Made by a program: the position numbers and the translations under genes. Positions 24,736-36,619 of a stretch of DNA of 64,000 nucleotides are shown piece after piece. The notes under the pieces were generated by a model that did not search any database, was not told the DNA's origin, and saw nothing but the letters and a program-made list of their open reading frames with translations. Every line of letters starts with the position of its first letter. Within the stretch, counting starts at the first letter, position 1. Source of the stretch: Hevea brasiliensis (taxonomy: Eukaryota > Streptophyta > Magnoliopsida > Malpighiales > Euphorbiaceae); assembly GCF_030052815.1 (NCBI RefSeq), contig NC_079504.1, positions 39,315,623 through 39,379,622 of the forward strand, written 5' to 3'.

Positions 24736-26321
24736 TTTTGCTTTTTTCCTTCTTCTTTTCAATCCTGATTTTTCCCTGTTTTTGCAGCTTATGAGACTTA
24801 TTCTGTGAGATAGATTGTTTGATTTGGTAAAACTCGTTTGGGTTTGAAATTTGATTTCACTGTATCGGGAACTCGATGAAACTTGCAATTATATATTTTG
24901 CTATTTTCATGTTTAAAAACAAAAAAGAATAAAAAAATCTGAAAATTCTTTTGATTGACCGAGAAATCGTGTGATCATTACTCTTCAGTTTTGGCTATTT
25001 CGCTCCACGTTTTCATTGTTTGGCTAATTTCTTTTGTGGTTATTTTTCTTTTTCTAAATTTCCATCGTGGATTTTTATTAGAAATGGAAAATAAAATAAA
25101 GTAAATATTTTATTTATTAGGAAAGGGCCGGGTGGAAGTAGCTGGACATGTCTTGTAGTTAGGCCCAGTCGTGAATTTAGTCAATTTGCCTAGATATTAA
25201 TCGAAGAGGTGAATGTTTCATCATCGCGCTTTTCATGCGCGTGTTTGACACCTTCCATTTTGTACTTTTCTTCTTTTGGGGCCATAAAACTTGTAGGATG
25301 GGCCCGCGTTGCTAATGTTGGGGGTGTAGACCGGAAAGCTATGTGGTATGGTCGACATTTAAGTAGGGTAATTTATATGTAATGGCAAATTAATTATGTG
25401 TAAATAAATATATTAATATAATTATTAAAATTATTTAGAAAAAACTGTTAAGTAGTTATTATTTTATAGGATTCACTATTAGGTACTTAATAGTATATAG
25501 TTGAGTTTAGCATGGATTCAAATCCAATAATAGTCCCACAATAAATATGAATTTGGATTTTATAGATTAGATATCTATTGCTTGAATAATTAATCAAATA
25601 TAAAAAGTATATATTGTTATAATAATATTTATAAATCTTGAAATATTATATTTTAAATACATAGAATTTAATATTTTTATAAGATTATTAAATTTTTAAA
25701 ATATAAATTATTAATAATTTTCTTTTTTATAAATTATTAACTAAATTACATAAAACTAAATAGGTTCGGGTAGTATTTGAGAAATGATAATTGAGTTTGG
25801 AATAGTACGAGTAGTTTATAATGAATTTTAATATGGTTGAAAACGCACTAAAATATTAAAATTATTAATTGGGTTTAGGTTAGGTAGGGTGATTAGGTAT
25901 TGCTATTCATATTTGAAAACGAAGGTATAAAGAAAATTATTATTATCAAATTAAAAAATTTTATGAAATTAACTTTTTGATTCAATGGAGGCCTAATATC
26001 CAAGTTAAAATTGGTTTATGGGAAGTTTCCTTTTCCATTTCTCACCATAAATGTGATTAATTCATAATGGCAGATAGAGAGTTTCAAATTTGATGCCTCC
26101 CTACTTTCTACACGGTTAATTAGATAAGTAGACTCAAATTCAATACTTCCCATTTCCTTCGCCTTTACCTATCAAGCTACCTTCAATTGGCTTTTGGATT
26201 AACTCTTGCGACAGGAATAGTTGGTATATGAATTCTATTCATAAAAACTTTAAGGATGTGCATTGAAGTCATAAGTACATTTTAGGGGCGGGCTGAATTG
26301 TAATGTTTTAAGGAATATAAA

Positions 26322-27702
26322 TTGTAGATGATAAATTTAGGACATGTTTGGCATTACTTTTGCACATAAATATTATATGTGCATGACTAGAATTTGAGTT
26401 AGAGTTAATACCTATTTGCAAAAGTTTATCAATACAACTCAATAATTATTTGCAAAAGCTTGAAATATTCAAATATGAATTTTTTTTTCAAAATCAAAAT
26501 TTGGGTTGTGAAAATCAAATTCTAAAAATCTATTTTTGCTTAGATAAGAGAATTCCTTCTAACATTTTTAAAAAGTTGCTATTACCAACAACAATGCCAA
26601 ATATGCTCTTAGGGTATGTTTGACATTGATATTTAATGTAGCTATCAAATGTGGATAACAATAGTTTGAGTTAGAGAAGGAATAGCTATTTGTAAAAATT
26701 TGTCATTGCAATTCAATAACTATTTGCAAAAACATCAAACATGAACTTTTTCCAAAATATGCTTTTGGCATATGAAAAAAAATTGTAAAATTCTATTGTC
26801 TATTAACAAAAATTCCTAGTAACTTTTTGTCCAAAAAATTGCTATTAGCAACTACAATGGCAAATATGCTTTTAATATGGTGCATAGAGGTTGAATTTGG
26901 AATGACTTCTAAAGGTTATAATGTAGGTTGTAGTTTCCATTATGGATAATGTTAGTATTACTCTTCATAATGTTAGTATTACTCTTCATAAACATTCTTA
27001 TGTAATCGAAATTTTGCACTTTGTAAACAAGGAACTTTGTAGGGGAAAAAAAAAGTGTCTCAATGCATTAGTATGGTAAATGCCAATAAATTATTTTCCT
27101 TGCATTTTTTCTAGAATGTAGTTAAATGTAATAAAACGTAATTAAATAGCATAGTAAACTAACATTTTTATTTTATTTCTTACATTACAATTTATCATGG
27201 TTTACCAAACACAGTCCTAACATATTAAGCCAAGGTTATTTTACAATACAAGTAGGCTCTTAGCAATTGAATTGGTATGATATTACTTGTCAGCAATTGA
27301 ATGATTTGGAAAGTATTGACGCAAGAGGCAAAGCCCCCAATCAATTCACTGTTGCAATAATAGCTTGAGTAGTCAAATTAGTCAATCTTGTTCAAAAGAT
27401 TGCAACACACTAAAAAATATGGCCTTTCCTTTTTCTTGACTTCACAAGAACATAATACCATCCTTTAAAGTTTCACATTTCACGGTCTTGTTTGAGTGCC
27501 TCACATTCACAAATTTATACTGGCGCACTAGAGCATAAAAGGTGTGTGCCTATGTGTTGTTCTTGATGGCTTGGCTACATAAAATTTGGAAAGCTTGGAC
27601 TAGTGAACAATATAATGTGGAAAGTGTTATTTATGCCATGAATTTGACTTTTTATATTTTGAAGTTGACATTATGTATTTGTGGCAGGTTATTGTTTCAA
27701 AG
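26322..27702 (+). repeat. Tandem duplication, unit 1 (1381 bp)
   Basis: It starts TTGTAGATGATAAAT and ends GTTATTGTTTCAAAG. It is followed directly by a second copy at 27703-29060 with only scattered substitutions and small indels. Each unit contains an imperfect internal duplication with period about 272 (ACATGTTTGGCATT at 26342 and TATGTTTGACATT at 26614). The unit lies in the presumed leader intron of the NET4-like gene. Confidence 0.93.
26337..27220. mobile_element. Possible non-autonomous TIR element inside duplication unit 1
   Basis: The ends are TTAGGACATGTTTGG and, reversed, TTAGGACTGTGTTTGG, giving imperfect terminal inverted repeats of about 16 bases over ~880 bp. The element appears again in unit 2 (27718-28578). 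The TIR style resembles hAT-type MITEs, but I could not see a target-site duplication, so the class is uncertain. Confidence 0.45.
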
Positions 27703-29060
27703 TTGTAGATGATAAATCTAGGGCATGTTTGGCATTACTTTTGCACATAAATATTATATGTGCATGACTAGAATTTGAGTTAGAGTTAATACCTATTTGC
27801 AAAAGTTTATCAATACAACTCAATAATTATTTGCAAAAGCTTGAAATATTCAAATATGATTTTTTTTTTCAAAATCAAAATTTGGGTTGTGAAAATCAAA
27901 TTCTAAAAATCTATTTTTGATTAGATAAGAGAATTCCTTCTAACATTTTAAAAAAGTTGCTATTACCAACAACAATGCCAAATATGCTCTTAGGGTATGT
28001 TTGACATTGATATTTAATGTAGCTATCAAATGTGGATGACAATAGTTTGAGTTAGAGAAGGAATAGCTATTTGTAAAAATTTGTCATTGCAATTCAATAA
28101 CTATTTGCAAAAACATCAAACATGAACTTTTTCCAAAATATGCTTTTGGCATATGAAAAGAAAATTGTAAAATTCTATTGTCTATTAACAAAATTCCTAG
28201 TAACATTTTGTCCAAAAAATTGCTATTAGCAACTACAATGGCAAATAGGCTTTTAATATGGTGCATAGAGGTTGAATTTGGAATGACTTCTAAAGGTTAT
28301 GATGTAGGTTGTAGTTTCCATTATGGATAATGTTAGTATTACTCTTCATGCACATTCTTATGTAATCGAAATTTTGCACTTTGTAAACAAGGAACTTTGT
28401 AGGGGAAAAAAAGTGTCTCAATGCATTAGTATGGTAAATACCAATAAATTATTTTCCTTGCATTTTTTCTAGAATGTAGTTAAATGTAATAAAACGTAAT
28501 TAAATAGCATAGTAAACTAACATTTTTATTTTATTTCTTACATTACAATTTATCATGGTTTACCAAACACAGTCCTAACATATTAAGCCAAGGTTATTTT
28601 ACAATACAAGTAGGCTCTTAGCAATTGAATTGGTATGATATTACTTGTCAACAATTGAATGATTTGAAAAGTATTGATGCAAGAGGCAAAGCCCCCAATC
28701 AATTCATTGTTGCAATAATAGCTTGAGTAGTCAAATTAGTCAATCTTGTTCAAAAGATTGCAACACACTAAAAAATATGGCCTTTCCTTTTTCTTGACTT
28801 CACAAGAACATAATACCATCCTTTAAAGTTTCACAATTCACGGTTTTGTTTGAGTGCCTCACATTCACAAATTTATATTGGCGCACTAGAGCATAAAAGG
28901 TGTGTGCCTATGTTTTGTTCTTGATGGCTTGGCTACATAAAATTTGGAAAGCTTGGACTAGCGAACAATATAATGTGGAAAGTATTATTTATGCCATGAA
29001 TTTGACTTTTTATATTTTGAAGTTGACATTATGTATTTGTGGCAGGTTATTGTTTCAAAG
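27703..29060 (+). repeat. Tandem duplication, unit 2 (~1358 bp)
   Basis: It is a direct copy of 26322-27702 ending with the same GTTATTGTTTCAAAG, after which sequence becomes unique. It carries the splice acceptor (AG at 29044-29045) used in the leader-exon model. The corresponding AG in unit 1 is at 27686-27687. Confidence 0.93.
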
Positions 29061-29126
29061 TTGAATTCTCTCACTCTTTGGCCCATATTTTCTTATATCA
29101 AATCTTAGCTTCCACAAACTTATCAA

Positions 29127-31103
29127 ATGGCTTCACCTATGGTAAGAAATGAATCTCCAATAAAAGACTTAAATTGTAACGCATTCTTCACTTCCATTGT
29201 AATTTTTCTGTCTTGAACTATTTAGGCTTTTTTTAAGCTCCCTCCATTCTGATAGTCCTATTGAAATTTGGAATTGTGATGTATAATGAACTGTGTTTTA
29301 AAAGTATAATTTGCTTGATAGATGTCTTCCATTTGTATATTCACTATTAAAATGTTTGTGCTATGCACAATTTGTTAATCATTTTTATATATAATTTTTA
29401 TTTTTATATATATAATTTTAAATTACATCTTACAAGATGTTAATAGTTTTGTATATGTAATTTTAATTACGTTATATTTGATTTTCAATTACCAAAATGA
29501 TATATAATGCGAAATCATGTCAATAATATAAAAAAATTATAAAAAATCAAGCACACAATTTCTTAATGCATGATGCACATTGTGGTTGTAAAATTTTAGT
29601 TTATTGTTAGTTTGATTTTGTTATTTCTAGTTATAATTCTGGCGCAATAGTTGTTCTTTGCATGTGATTATTAATAATTTTATATGTCATTTATAATTAC
29701 AATATTAAATTGTTATTGTTATTATCATTTTAATTGTAACATATATTAGAGAGTTTTTTTTTTTATATATACTTTTATATTGAATTATGTTTTATTTATA
29801 TTTATTGTTTTATTACATTTACATATAATATATATTTAAATACATGTTTATATTTTTATTAAATTCACATGTGTAAACTACTAAATCTCTTTATATGCAA
29901 TAACTCTTTTTCATCATTTCTCTATTTTTAATTTTTATTTAATTTGCAACAATAACTTTTATACAATAGCACTATTAAATGCATATTAGAATAAGAAAAT
30001 AAAAATATAATAGCATTAAACTAGATTAAGCCCTATTAAACACAAGTAGAAGAGAGAGGGTGCAAAGCTTTTTTGCATATATAATATAATGTTATTTTTT
30101 GTTGCTTGAATTTTGGATATATTTTTTTATGGGCCCGAATTGTGACCCGACCCAAAGTTTCACGTTGCTACTCGATTGGAATAAAAAGTGAGATCTGTGG
30201 TGGTAGCAGAAGGCATGGGCCAATCGGTATAAATATTGTAATATTCTACCCTTTGTGGTAGAGTTGTGAGATATTCAGGAAACATGCTGGGGTTATGGTT
30301 TGAGAGTCCTTATTGATTATATCTTGCTCTTTTTCATCATAGTGGAACTTTTTCTCTTATCTTGCCCATGGACGTAGACCTTAAGGTTGAACTACGTTAA
30401 ATCATTTGTTATTCTTCTTCTCTTTTCAATACTGTGTGATTATGCGATTTATGTGTGTGCCTTAGATTTGCGTGCTTGTTATAACATATAACATGTGACA
30501 CCTTCTTAGAAAGCCACATGGCAAGCTCTTAGAAGAGCTTGGCTTGCTTACATATACACACACGCGCACACACACGCGTAAAGTACACACCTGCACACAC
30601 ATACACACCTGCACACACAATCACAACTTTGCTAACTTCTGTTTATTCTCTTTCCTATCAACTTTATAACCTCTCTAACGTTATTATCATGTGTAAACAT
30701 TCATCAGCATTACTGTTTTCTGTATGTTAAAATTATTTTGGAGACTGTGTTCTATAGAATAACTGTACTTGGAGAAGGGAATGTGTGGAATAGTAGTTTC
30801 AATGCATTACCAACAACTTAGAGCCGAGAGAAGTATTTGTATGTCATTTTGATAATGTTTTGTGCTAGCAAAAACTAGATCTCTCCCATTGGTAATAGAT
30901 AGAACTCTAGCATTTTATATGAGGTGTCATAGCAGTGTTGAATTTTCTTGTTGAACATAACAATTTTTTTATTTTGAGTGGTTTCCTTCAGGTTCCATCA
31001 AATAAGAAATTTAAGAGGACACAAACAAGGAAATCACATTCATGGTGGTGGGATAGTCACATCAGTCCGAAAAATTCTAAGTGGCTTGCGGAGAATCTCG
31101 AGG
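29127..31103 (+). CDS. NET4-like NETWORKED protein, first two coding exons (rest lost at assembly gap)
   Basis: NETWORKED (NET) proteins are plant actin-binding proteins; the NET4 branch associates with the vacuolar membrane. Exon 1 (29127-29141) encodes MASPM and ends at GTAAGA. Exon 2 (30992-31103) follows TTCCTTCAG and encodes VPSNKKFKRTQTRKSHSWWW, then DSHISPKNSKWLAENLE plus one base, ending at GTAAGC. The SWWWDSHISPKNSKWL motif is the start of the NAB actin-binding domain, and the Lys/Arg-rich lead-in (KKFKR...RKSHS) is what separates NET4 from NET1-3 in my recollection. A complete NET4 has about 500 residues with a long coiled coil; only ~42 are present. The next exon should complete the codon after E and begin near MD. 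I see no such exon before the N gap, so the remainder is in the gap, misassembled, or lost. The leader intron contains the large tandem duplication. The start codon is the first ATG of the leader exon. Confidence 0.85.
29142..30991 (+). other. Intron between NET4-like exons 1 and 2
   Basis: It begins GTAAGAAATG and ends GGTTTCCTTCAG. It is AT-rich at 29340-30010, with a CA/CG dinucleotide-like tract (CACACGCGCACACACACG) near 30558-30620. No coding exon was seen inside. Confidence 0.7.
30557..30620. repeat. Imperfect CA-rich microsatellite
   Basis: CACACGCGCACACACACGCG, then repeated ACACACCTGCACACACA units, inside the NET4-like intron. Confidence 0.85.
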
Positions 31104-31945
31104 GTAAGCAACTAGGCTGCGCTTTACCCCCTCCCTAGTTTTTCCCCCAAATTTGTTAAGATAAAGCATAAAGATCAGTAAATGGTGCCTTATGACATTG
31201 TGAGTCATATTACAGCCCATTTTTCCAGGTCAGCTTACTTGAAAATTCTTGTTAAAGATGTTTTGTCGAAATAATGATATGGTGTATTATGCTATGAGTA
31301 AAATTTCTGAAGCCTGATTTGATGTTGTTTAAGCATTTTTATCTCCCAAAAAGTAGAAGGGAGAGCAAATAAAATAGGTGGTGATTGAACCATCTTGTAA
31401 TATATATTTCAAATAAATTCGAGGCAGCTCCTTGGAAGTTGAGATTGTATCGATCATAGAATCTCCCCTCTTTTCCTTCCATGCACTCTCTCACTCTCAT
31501 AGTTAAAAGGACATTTTACACATTATGAATTAATAGGTCCATATTTCTATGTGGAATACACTTTTCATGGATTCATATACCGATGAGAAGCTTTAGTTTA
31601 GAAGTTATACTTCTTCACAATATATGCCTAATGCTGTGTCTTAATAAAAATGTCTCTTGCCTATATTTTAGATGCAAAAATTCTGTTGCCTATATTTCTG
31701 TACAATATATGCCTATTGCTGCGTCTCAAACAAAATGTATTCTGCCAATATCTTGGGATCTGCCTCGTATTTTGTTTCATGTCCAAAAAGAGTCCGTCCC
31801 TAAATGAAAGTCCTAAAAGAGTCATGGTTAAAACTAGTAAGGTAGGCAACGGTTTGATAATTTTAGCCATTTCCTCTGCAACTAACCTTTATTAATTCTA
31901 AATTGGGCATAGCTTTGAGTGATTGCTATTACTCAATCCCAACAG
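31104..31945 (+). other. Non-coding sequence after NET4 exon 2, up to the gap
   Basis: It begins with the intron donor GTAAGC. I looked for the next NAB-domain exon and did not find it. It includes an imperfect tandem duplication with period 85 (ACAATATATGCCTA at 31617 and ACAATATATGCCTA at 31702). Confidence 0.6.
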
Positions 31946-32045
31946 NNNNNNNNNNNNNNNNNNNNNNNNNNNNNNNNNNNNNNNNNNNNNNNNNNNNNNN
32001 NNNNNNNNNNNNNNNNNNNNNNNNNNNNNNNNNNNNNNNNNNNNN
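31946..32045. other. Assembly gap (100 N)
   Basis: Exactly 100 unknown bases, the conventional size for a scaffold gap of unknown length. It separates a NET4-like 5' portion from the last exon of a different gene, so a considerable amount of sequence is probably missing. Confidence 0.99.
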
Positions 32046-32254
32046 CCATCAAACTACATAAATCTTGAGTCTTTGTTTCTTTTTTCCTTTATACTGTCTA
32101 TTCTGTGTATGTGCGATTGTGTGTATACTTTAGATTTATGTGCTTATTATAATAGTATGTAAACACCATCAGTAAATGGTCCTTATCCTCCATTGAAGTA
32201 TAATTAGATGCCCTTCCCAGATATTCACTTTTTTTTTCATCTTCCAATTTGCAG

Positions 32255-32401
32255 GATGAGTCACAGGATATCTATAAGAGGCATCAACTGAGAGAATTAG
32301 CAATGTTGAATTCAAACTATAGGGAAGAGAGCAATAGACCATGTGGTAGTGTCTCTCCTTTCAATTCAAGCGGAATGAAGCGTGCCAAAACTGGCCAATA
32401 G
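32255..32401 (+). CDS. Last exon of a KH-domain (quaking/STAR-like) RNA-binding protein gene
   Basis: After the acceptor CCAATTTGCAG the frame reads [20 protein letters not shown], then [16 protein letters not shown], ending [12 protein letters not shown] and TAG. This matches my recollection of the C-terminus of plant KH-domain proteins of the At3g08620/At5g56140 group (quaking/SPIN1-like), which bind RNA in the nucleus. These proteins are about 280 residues with STAR-type KH domain upstream; only these 48 residues are here. The KH-domain exons must lie in the gap or be missing. It is not the end of the NET4 gene: no NET has this tail as far as I know. A 3' UTR-like sequence follows for several hundred bases. 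Confidence 0.8.
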   Translation, partial: DESQDIYKRHQLRELAMLNSNYREESNRPCGSVSPFNSSGMKRAKTGQ

Positions 32402-33108
32402 TGCTTCATGATTCAATCTTCTCACTGGTTTCTCTAAAATACTCTTTCAATAATATTTCTATTTAATGCTTCTCATTATGTGTCAAATCCTGTATAGCTA
32501 CAAACAAGTGCTTTGAAGAACTGGCTGGTAGTTTTCAACCCTGGTTATTTGTTGGGTAACACAAACATTAACAAGGGAAAGGAAATAGAAATTCATTTGG
32601 TATAACTTTTCTCCATGTAATAGCTTGCAGGTGTACAAGTATTAACAATTGTTAAATTAATTCTGTAATTAACATCAACTAGTCTGTAATGTATATTGCC
32701 AATGGTTGAATCAGGTACTGGTTTTGATTGCTGCAATACATTCTTTCAGCAATGTGAATTCTTCTCCTGGAAATGTTTTTTTTCCCCTTACATGTTCAGG
32801 ATGTTTCAAAATGACTCTAGCAGGATGGATGCACAAGTCAAATGTGTGTGAATGTGAAACAGGCAATATTTCCTGTTAGGTGTTTGGTCAATCTCTCTCT
32901 CTGTACACTCATTTTCAAAAACTTGCTGTCAACACTATCCTTAGTCAAATTAAAATGGTAAATTAGGTTTTCTCTTCCCCTGATCTCAAATGTTAATTTA
33001 AAATTAAGACTTAATTATTGTTATTTCATAGGAAACCTAAAAATCTAAAGCAGCCTATTAATTGGGTCGGAGATTAATTTGACCTTAGTCAGAGAGTTGG
33101 TTGGAAGG
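32402..33108 (+). other. 3' UTR and downstream sequence of the KH-domain gene
   Basis: The composition is transcript-like (less AT-rich) until about 32930, with possible AATAAA-like signals near 32445-32460 (CAATAATATTTC). No other gene is seen. Confidence 0.5.
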
Positions 33109-33115
33109 GTGAAAT

Positions 33116-35239
33116 TAGGGTTATGCACGGTTCTCGAAGGTCTCGAATCGATTAAAATTGTTTTGATATTTTAATTTAATTTTAATTTTTCATTAAAAAT
33201 CGAATTTATACATATATATTTTTTTAATGTTTTTTAGATATATTATATACTTTCAATATATACTACCAAAAAATTAGATTATCAATTGATTGAATCGGTT
33301 GCTAATCGATTTAGCAATTAATTTAGTAACCGATTTAGTCGGTTGCAATAAGGTTGGTTATAAATAGTAATAAACAATCAAATCGACCTATTAAATTAAT
33401 TAAATTTTTAAAAAATAAAACTTTTGGTAAGAAACTAGTAGCAATCGATTTAGCAACCCAAGCATAATCGGCTGCAAAAAATTTGACGTATTTAATTTTG
33501 TAATTTGCAACCATTTTGTAAACCGGTTGTTATTTACAACTAATTTAGATTAAAAAAATTAAATTTCCAAACAACAAATAAAAAATTCAAATAAATAAAT
33601 TTTTCAAAAATTACTAAAATAATAAATTATTAATGAAAATTAGTAAAAAAAAATTAATATAAAATATTATAAAAAATTAGTAAGAATAATTATTATAAAA
33701 ATATTAACAAAAAATTAAATATAAAAAATATTTATAAGACAAATTACAAAAAAAATTACCATACATATGTTATAACAAAAATTACTAAAAATTAATACTA
33801 TAAATAATTTACTAACAAAAAATATATTTGTACAAAAAATTTTATTTTATGTTAAAGAAAAATAAATTAAATAAAAAAGATGAGAAAAAAAAAAGATGAA
33901 GAAGAAAAAAAATGAGAAAGAAAAAAATATGAAGAAAATAGATGAGAAAGAAAAAGATGATGAGGAAAAAAGTAGATGAAAAAGAAAAAGATGATGAAGA
34001 AGAAAATAGATGAAAAAGAAGAAAAATGAAGAAGAAAATAAATTAGAAAAAAATAATGAATAAAACAGATATAAAAGAAAAAGATAATGAAAAAAATATG
34101 TTAGAAATGAAAAGATAAATAAAATGGATGAGAATGAAGAAAATAGTAAAGAAAATGAAAGAAAAGAGAAGAAAAAGAGAAAAGAAAAATAAGTAAGAGG
34201 GAAAAAAATGAGTAGTGATTTATATAAGTGAATTAGTAATTAATTTTAGTAATCGATTGACAGGTGTTAATTTATTTTAAAAGTTGGATGGAAATTATTG
34301 AAGGTAAAATTTTACAATCGATTTGCAATCTGTTGCAAAAATTAATTATTGATAGCAATCGATTCGCAAATTGATTGTAAATCAAAATAAAAAAAAATGA
34401 CAAGAATTTTAGGGGGTAAAAATCAGTTATTGTTAATAATTGATTCGCAAATCAGCCGTAAATAAAAAAATAAAATAAAAAATTAAGCGAAAATTTTTGA
34501 GATAAAAAATCAGTTGTTAATAGCAATTAATTTTAAAATAAGTTATTAATTTTATATTTAAAGTTTTTCTAATATCAATTAGTAATCGACTTATTAACCA
34601 ATTATAAATCAATTGCTAATAACAATCGATTTAACAACCGATTCTTAAATCGGTTGTTAAATTTTTAAAAATTACCTATTTTATAAAAAAAAAACCCAAA
34701 TCCCAAATCAATTGTAAAATTGATTGCTAATTGCAATCGATTTCAATCAGTTGTAAAAATCGATTACAAAATTGATTATTTTTTTTATAGTGATAATTAT
34801 ATATATTTATACATGTATACATAATTATAAATTAAATATAAATTAATATTATATTTTATTTCTTTATATTTTTTTAATAATTTTAGTTATAAATACATTA
34901 AATTATCTTATAATTTTTAATTATAAATGTTACATGATAATTCATAATTATAATTGTGTCTTATAGTTAAATATTATATAATTAATAGATAGTTAAAATA
35001 TATATTATATGATATATTATGTATTAATAATCAAATTTAAAACTTAAATACTAATTAAAGTATGACTTTTTAAGAAAATAATTATATAAAATTATTTTAA
35101 AAATAAAGAATCGAAACAGAATCGAAGAATCGATAATTATATTAAACTAAAACCAAAACAATGAAAAACCAAACTGAAATTCGATTTGGTTTTGATTTTT
35201 AGGCACATCCTGATCCAAATCAAAGCCACACACCCCTAA
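33116..35239. mobile_element. hAT-like TIR element, interrupted by a CACTA-like element
   Basis: Ends are TAGGGTTATGCACGG and, reversed, TTAGGGGTGTGTGGC, imperfect inverted repeats of a type common in plant hAT-like MITEs. An exact 7-base direct repeat GTGAAAT flanks it (33109-33115 and 35240-35246). Without the nested 1.53-kb insertion at 33261-34792 and its 3-base duplication it would be about 590 bp. No transposase coding was seen, so it is non-autonomous. The superfamily is inferred from duplication length and end style. Confidence 0.65.
33261..34792. mobile_element. Non-autonomous CACTA-like (En/Spm) element
   Basis: The right end is TTTTTTTATAGTG, which reversed reads CACTATAAAAAAA. 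The left end TACTACCAAAAAAT differs from it by a C-to-T change at the first base. The flanks are ATA at 33258-33260 and ATA at 34793-34795, a 3-bp target duplication as expected of CACTA elements. Both ends have dense subterminal repeats with an ATCGAT core in both orientations (for example GCTAATCGATTTAGCAA near 33301 and GCAATCGATT at several places to 34745). The centre (about 33865-34200) is a purine-rich AAGATGAAGAAG tract. No transposase open frame is present. Confidence 0.78.
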
Positions 35240-36619
35240 GTGAAATATAAAGGATTTTTTAACCTCATTTATGAGTTTTTTTAAAATATAAGTGAAATTT
35301 AATTAAATGTTTATATTTATTAGCCTATGAATACTCAACAGTCTTAATCTTTTATATTGTGTGAATTATTTTATTATATTATTTTAATAATATAATTTAA
35401 TATTTATTTTTTTATATTTTTAAAATCATACTGTTAATGATAAAATTCTTAATTATTACAATTTTATTTTAAGTGTTAATAAATAATATTTTAATAGCAC
35501 ATGATATTATCAATAAAAAATATAAAAATATATGTCATTTAATTTTAAGTTTTGAAATAAATTGATTAATGAATTATTTCTATTTTTTTAATAGTATATC
35601 AATTAAAAAAAAAACAAAATAGGAGAAAAATACATATTCCAGCAAATTTTGAAGTGTCATTAAAATTTTTAGATTTTAAATATAAGAAATATTTTCAAGA
35701 TAAATATTCAAATTTTATAAATAAATTTTTAGTGAAAAATTATTTAAATATGTAAATTAATATAATATTTTTAAAAATAAAAATACATTTAAATTTATTA
35801 TAAATAATACATAATTTAGAAAATTTAAACTAATTCACCGATTTTTTAATTCAACTAAAAATTTATTTAAAAAATGATTGATTTTCAAAGAATATAACAT
35901 GATAAAGTTAAGAATTTTAAATTTCTTAACAGATATACTAAAAAGAATTTTAGTAAATTTTTTCTATGACATAAGATTTCATAGTTAAAATTTAAAATTT
36001 AAGATGAAAAATTAATATTTAACAAAATAATGTAATTTTTTATATAAAAGTACAAAATAAAAAAATAAAATTGCTTTGCCACAAAGCAATTTTTAAGCAA
36101 GTCATTTTTAAATTCAACTTATTAATTAAAAATCCCAAACAGAAGAAATCAATGGCTTAATGGTAAAAAGTCCAAAATTTTTCAGGTTTTAGTATTTATG
36201 TATTCTTATAATTTTAATTAAGTGTTAAAATTTAAACGTAGATTTGTCTAATAATCAAAAGAAAAAGTAAAAAAATATTTTAAAATGTTTTTTTAATTAT
36301 CCATATTATATATAAAAGCATAAAGCGAGAGAAACATTAAGTTTATCCAAATTTCTATTCATTCATAAAATTAATTATAATTATGTTTTTATTTTTTAAA
36401 TTAATTTTAAAGTTTATATAAATTTAAAATTTGTATAAATTTAAAATTCTTAATTTTAGAGTTCATATAAATTTAAAATTCTTGGTCCTAATTATACTTT
36501 AATAAAATATAAAATTTTATGAGAAATAATTAACTAAAATAATAAATTAATAAATAAAAATAAAAATATTATTATTCTATCTATTGTTTATAAAAATATA
36601 AAAAAAATATATTTATAGC
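34796..36619. other. AT-rich intergenic sequence
   Basis: Up to 35239 this is the right arm of the hAT-like element. Beyond it I see only AT-rich sequence, with no exon and no reading frame of note. Confidence 0.6.

Noticed and set aside
31583..31895. Overlapping open frames before the gap as NET4 exon 3
   Set aside because: None carries the expected NAB continuation, the phase does not match, and the frames arise partly from an 85-base tandem duplication.
33865..34200. Purine-rich GAAGAT repeat as a coding low-complexity Lys/Glu/Asp protein
   Set aside because: Frames are broken and the tract lies in the centre of a CACTA-like element.
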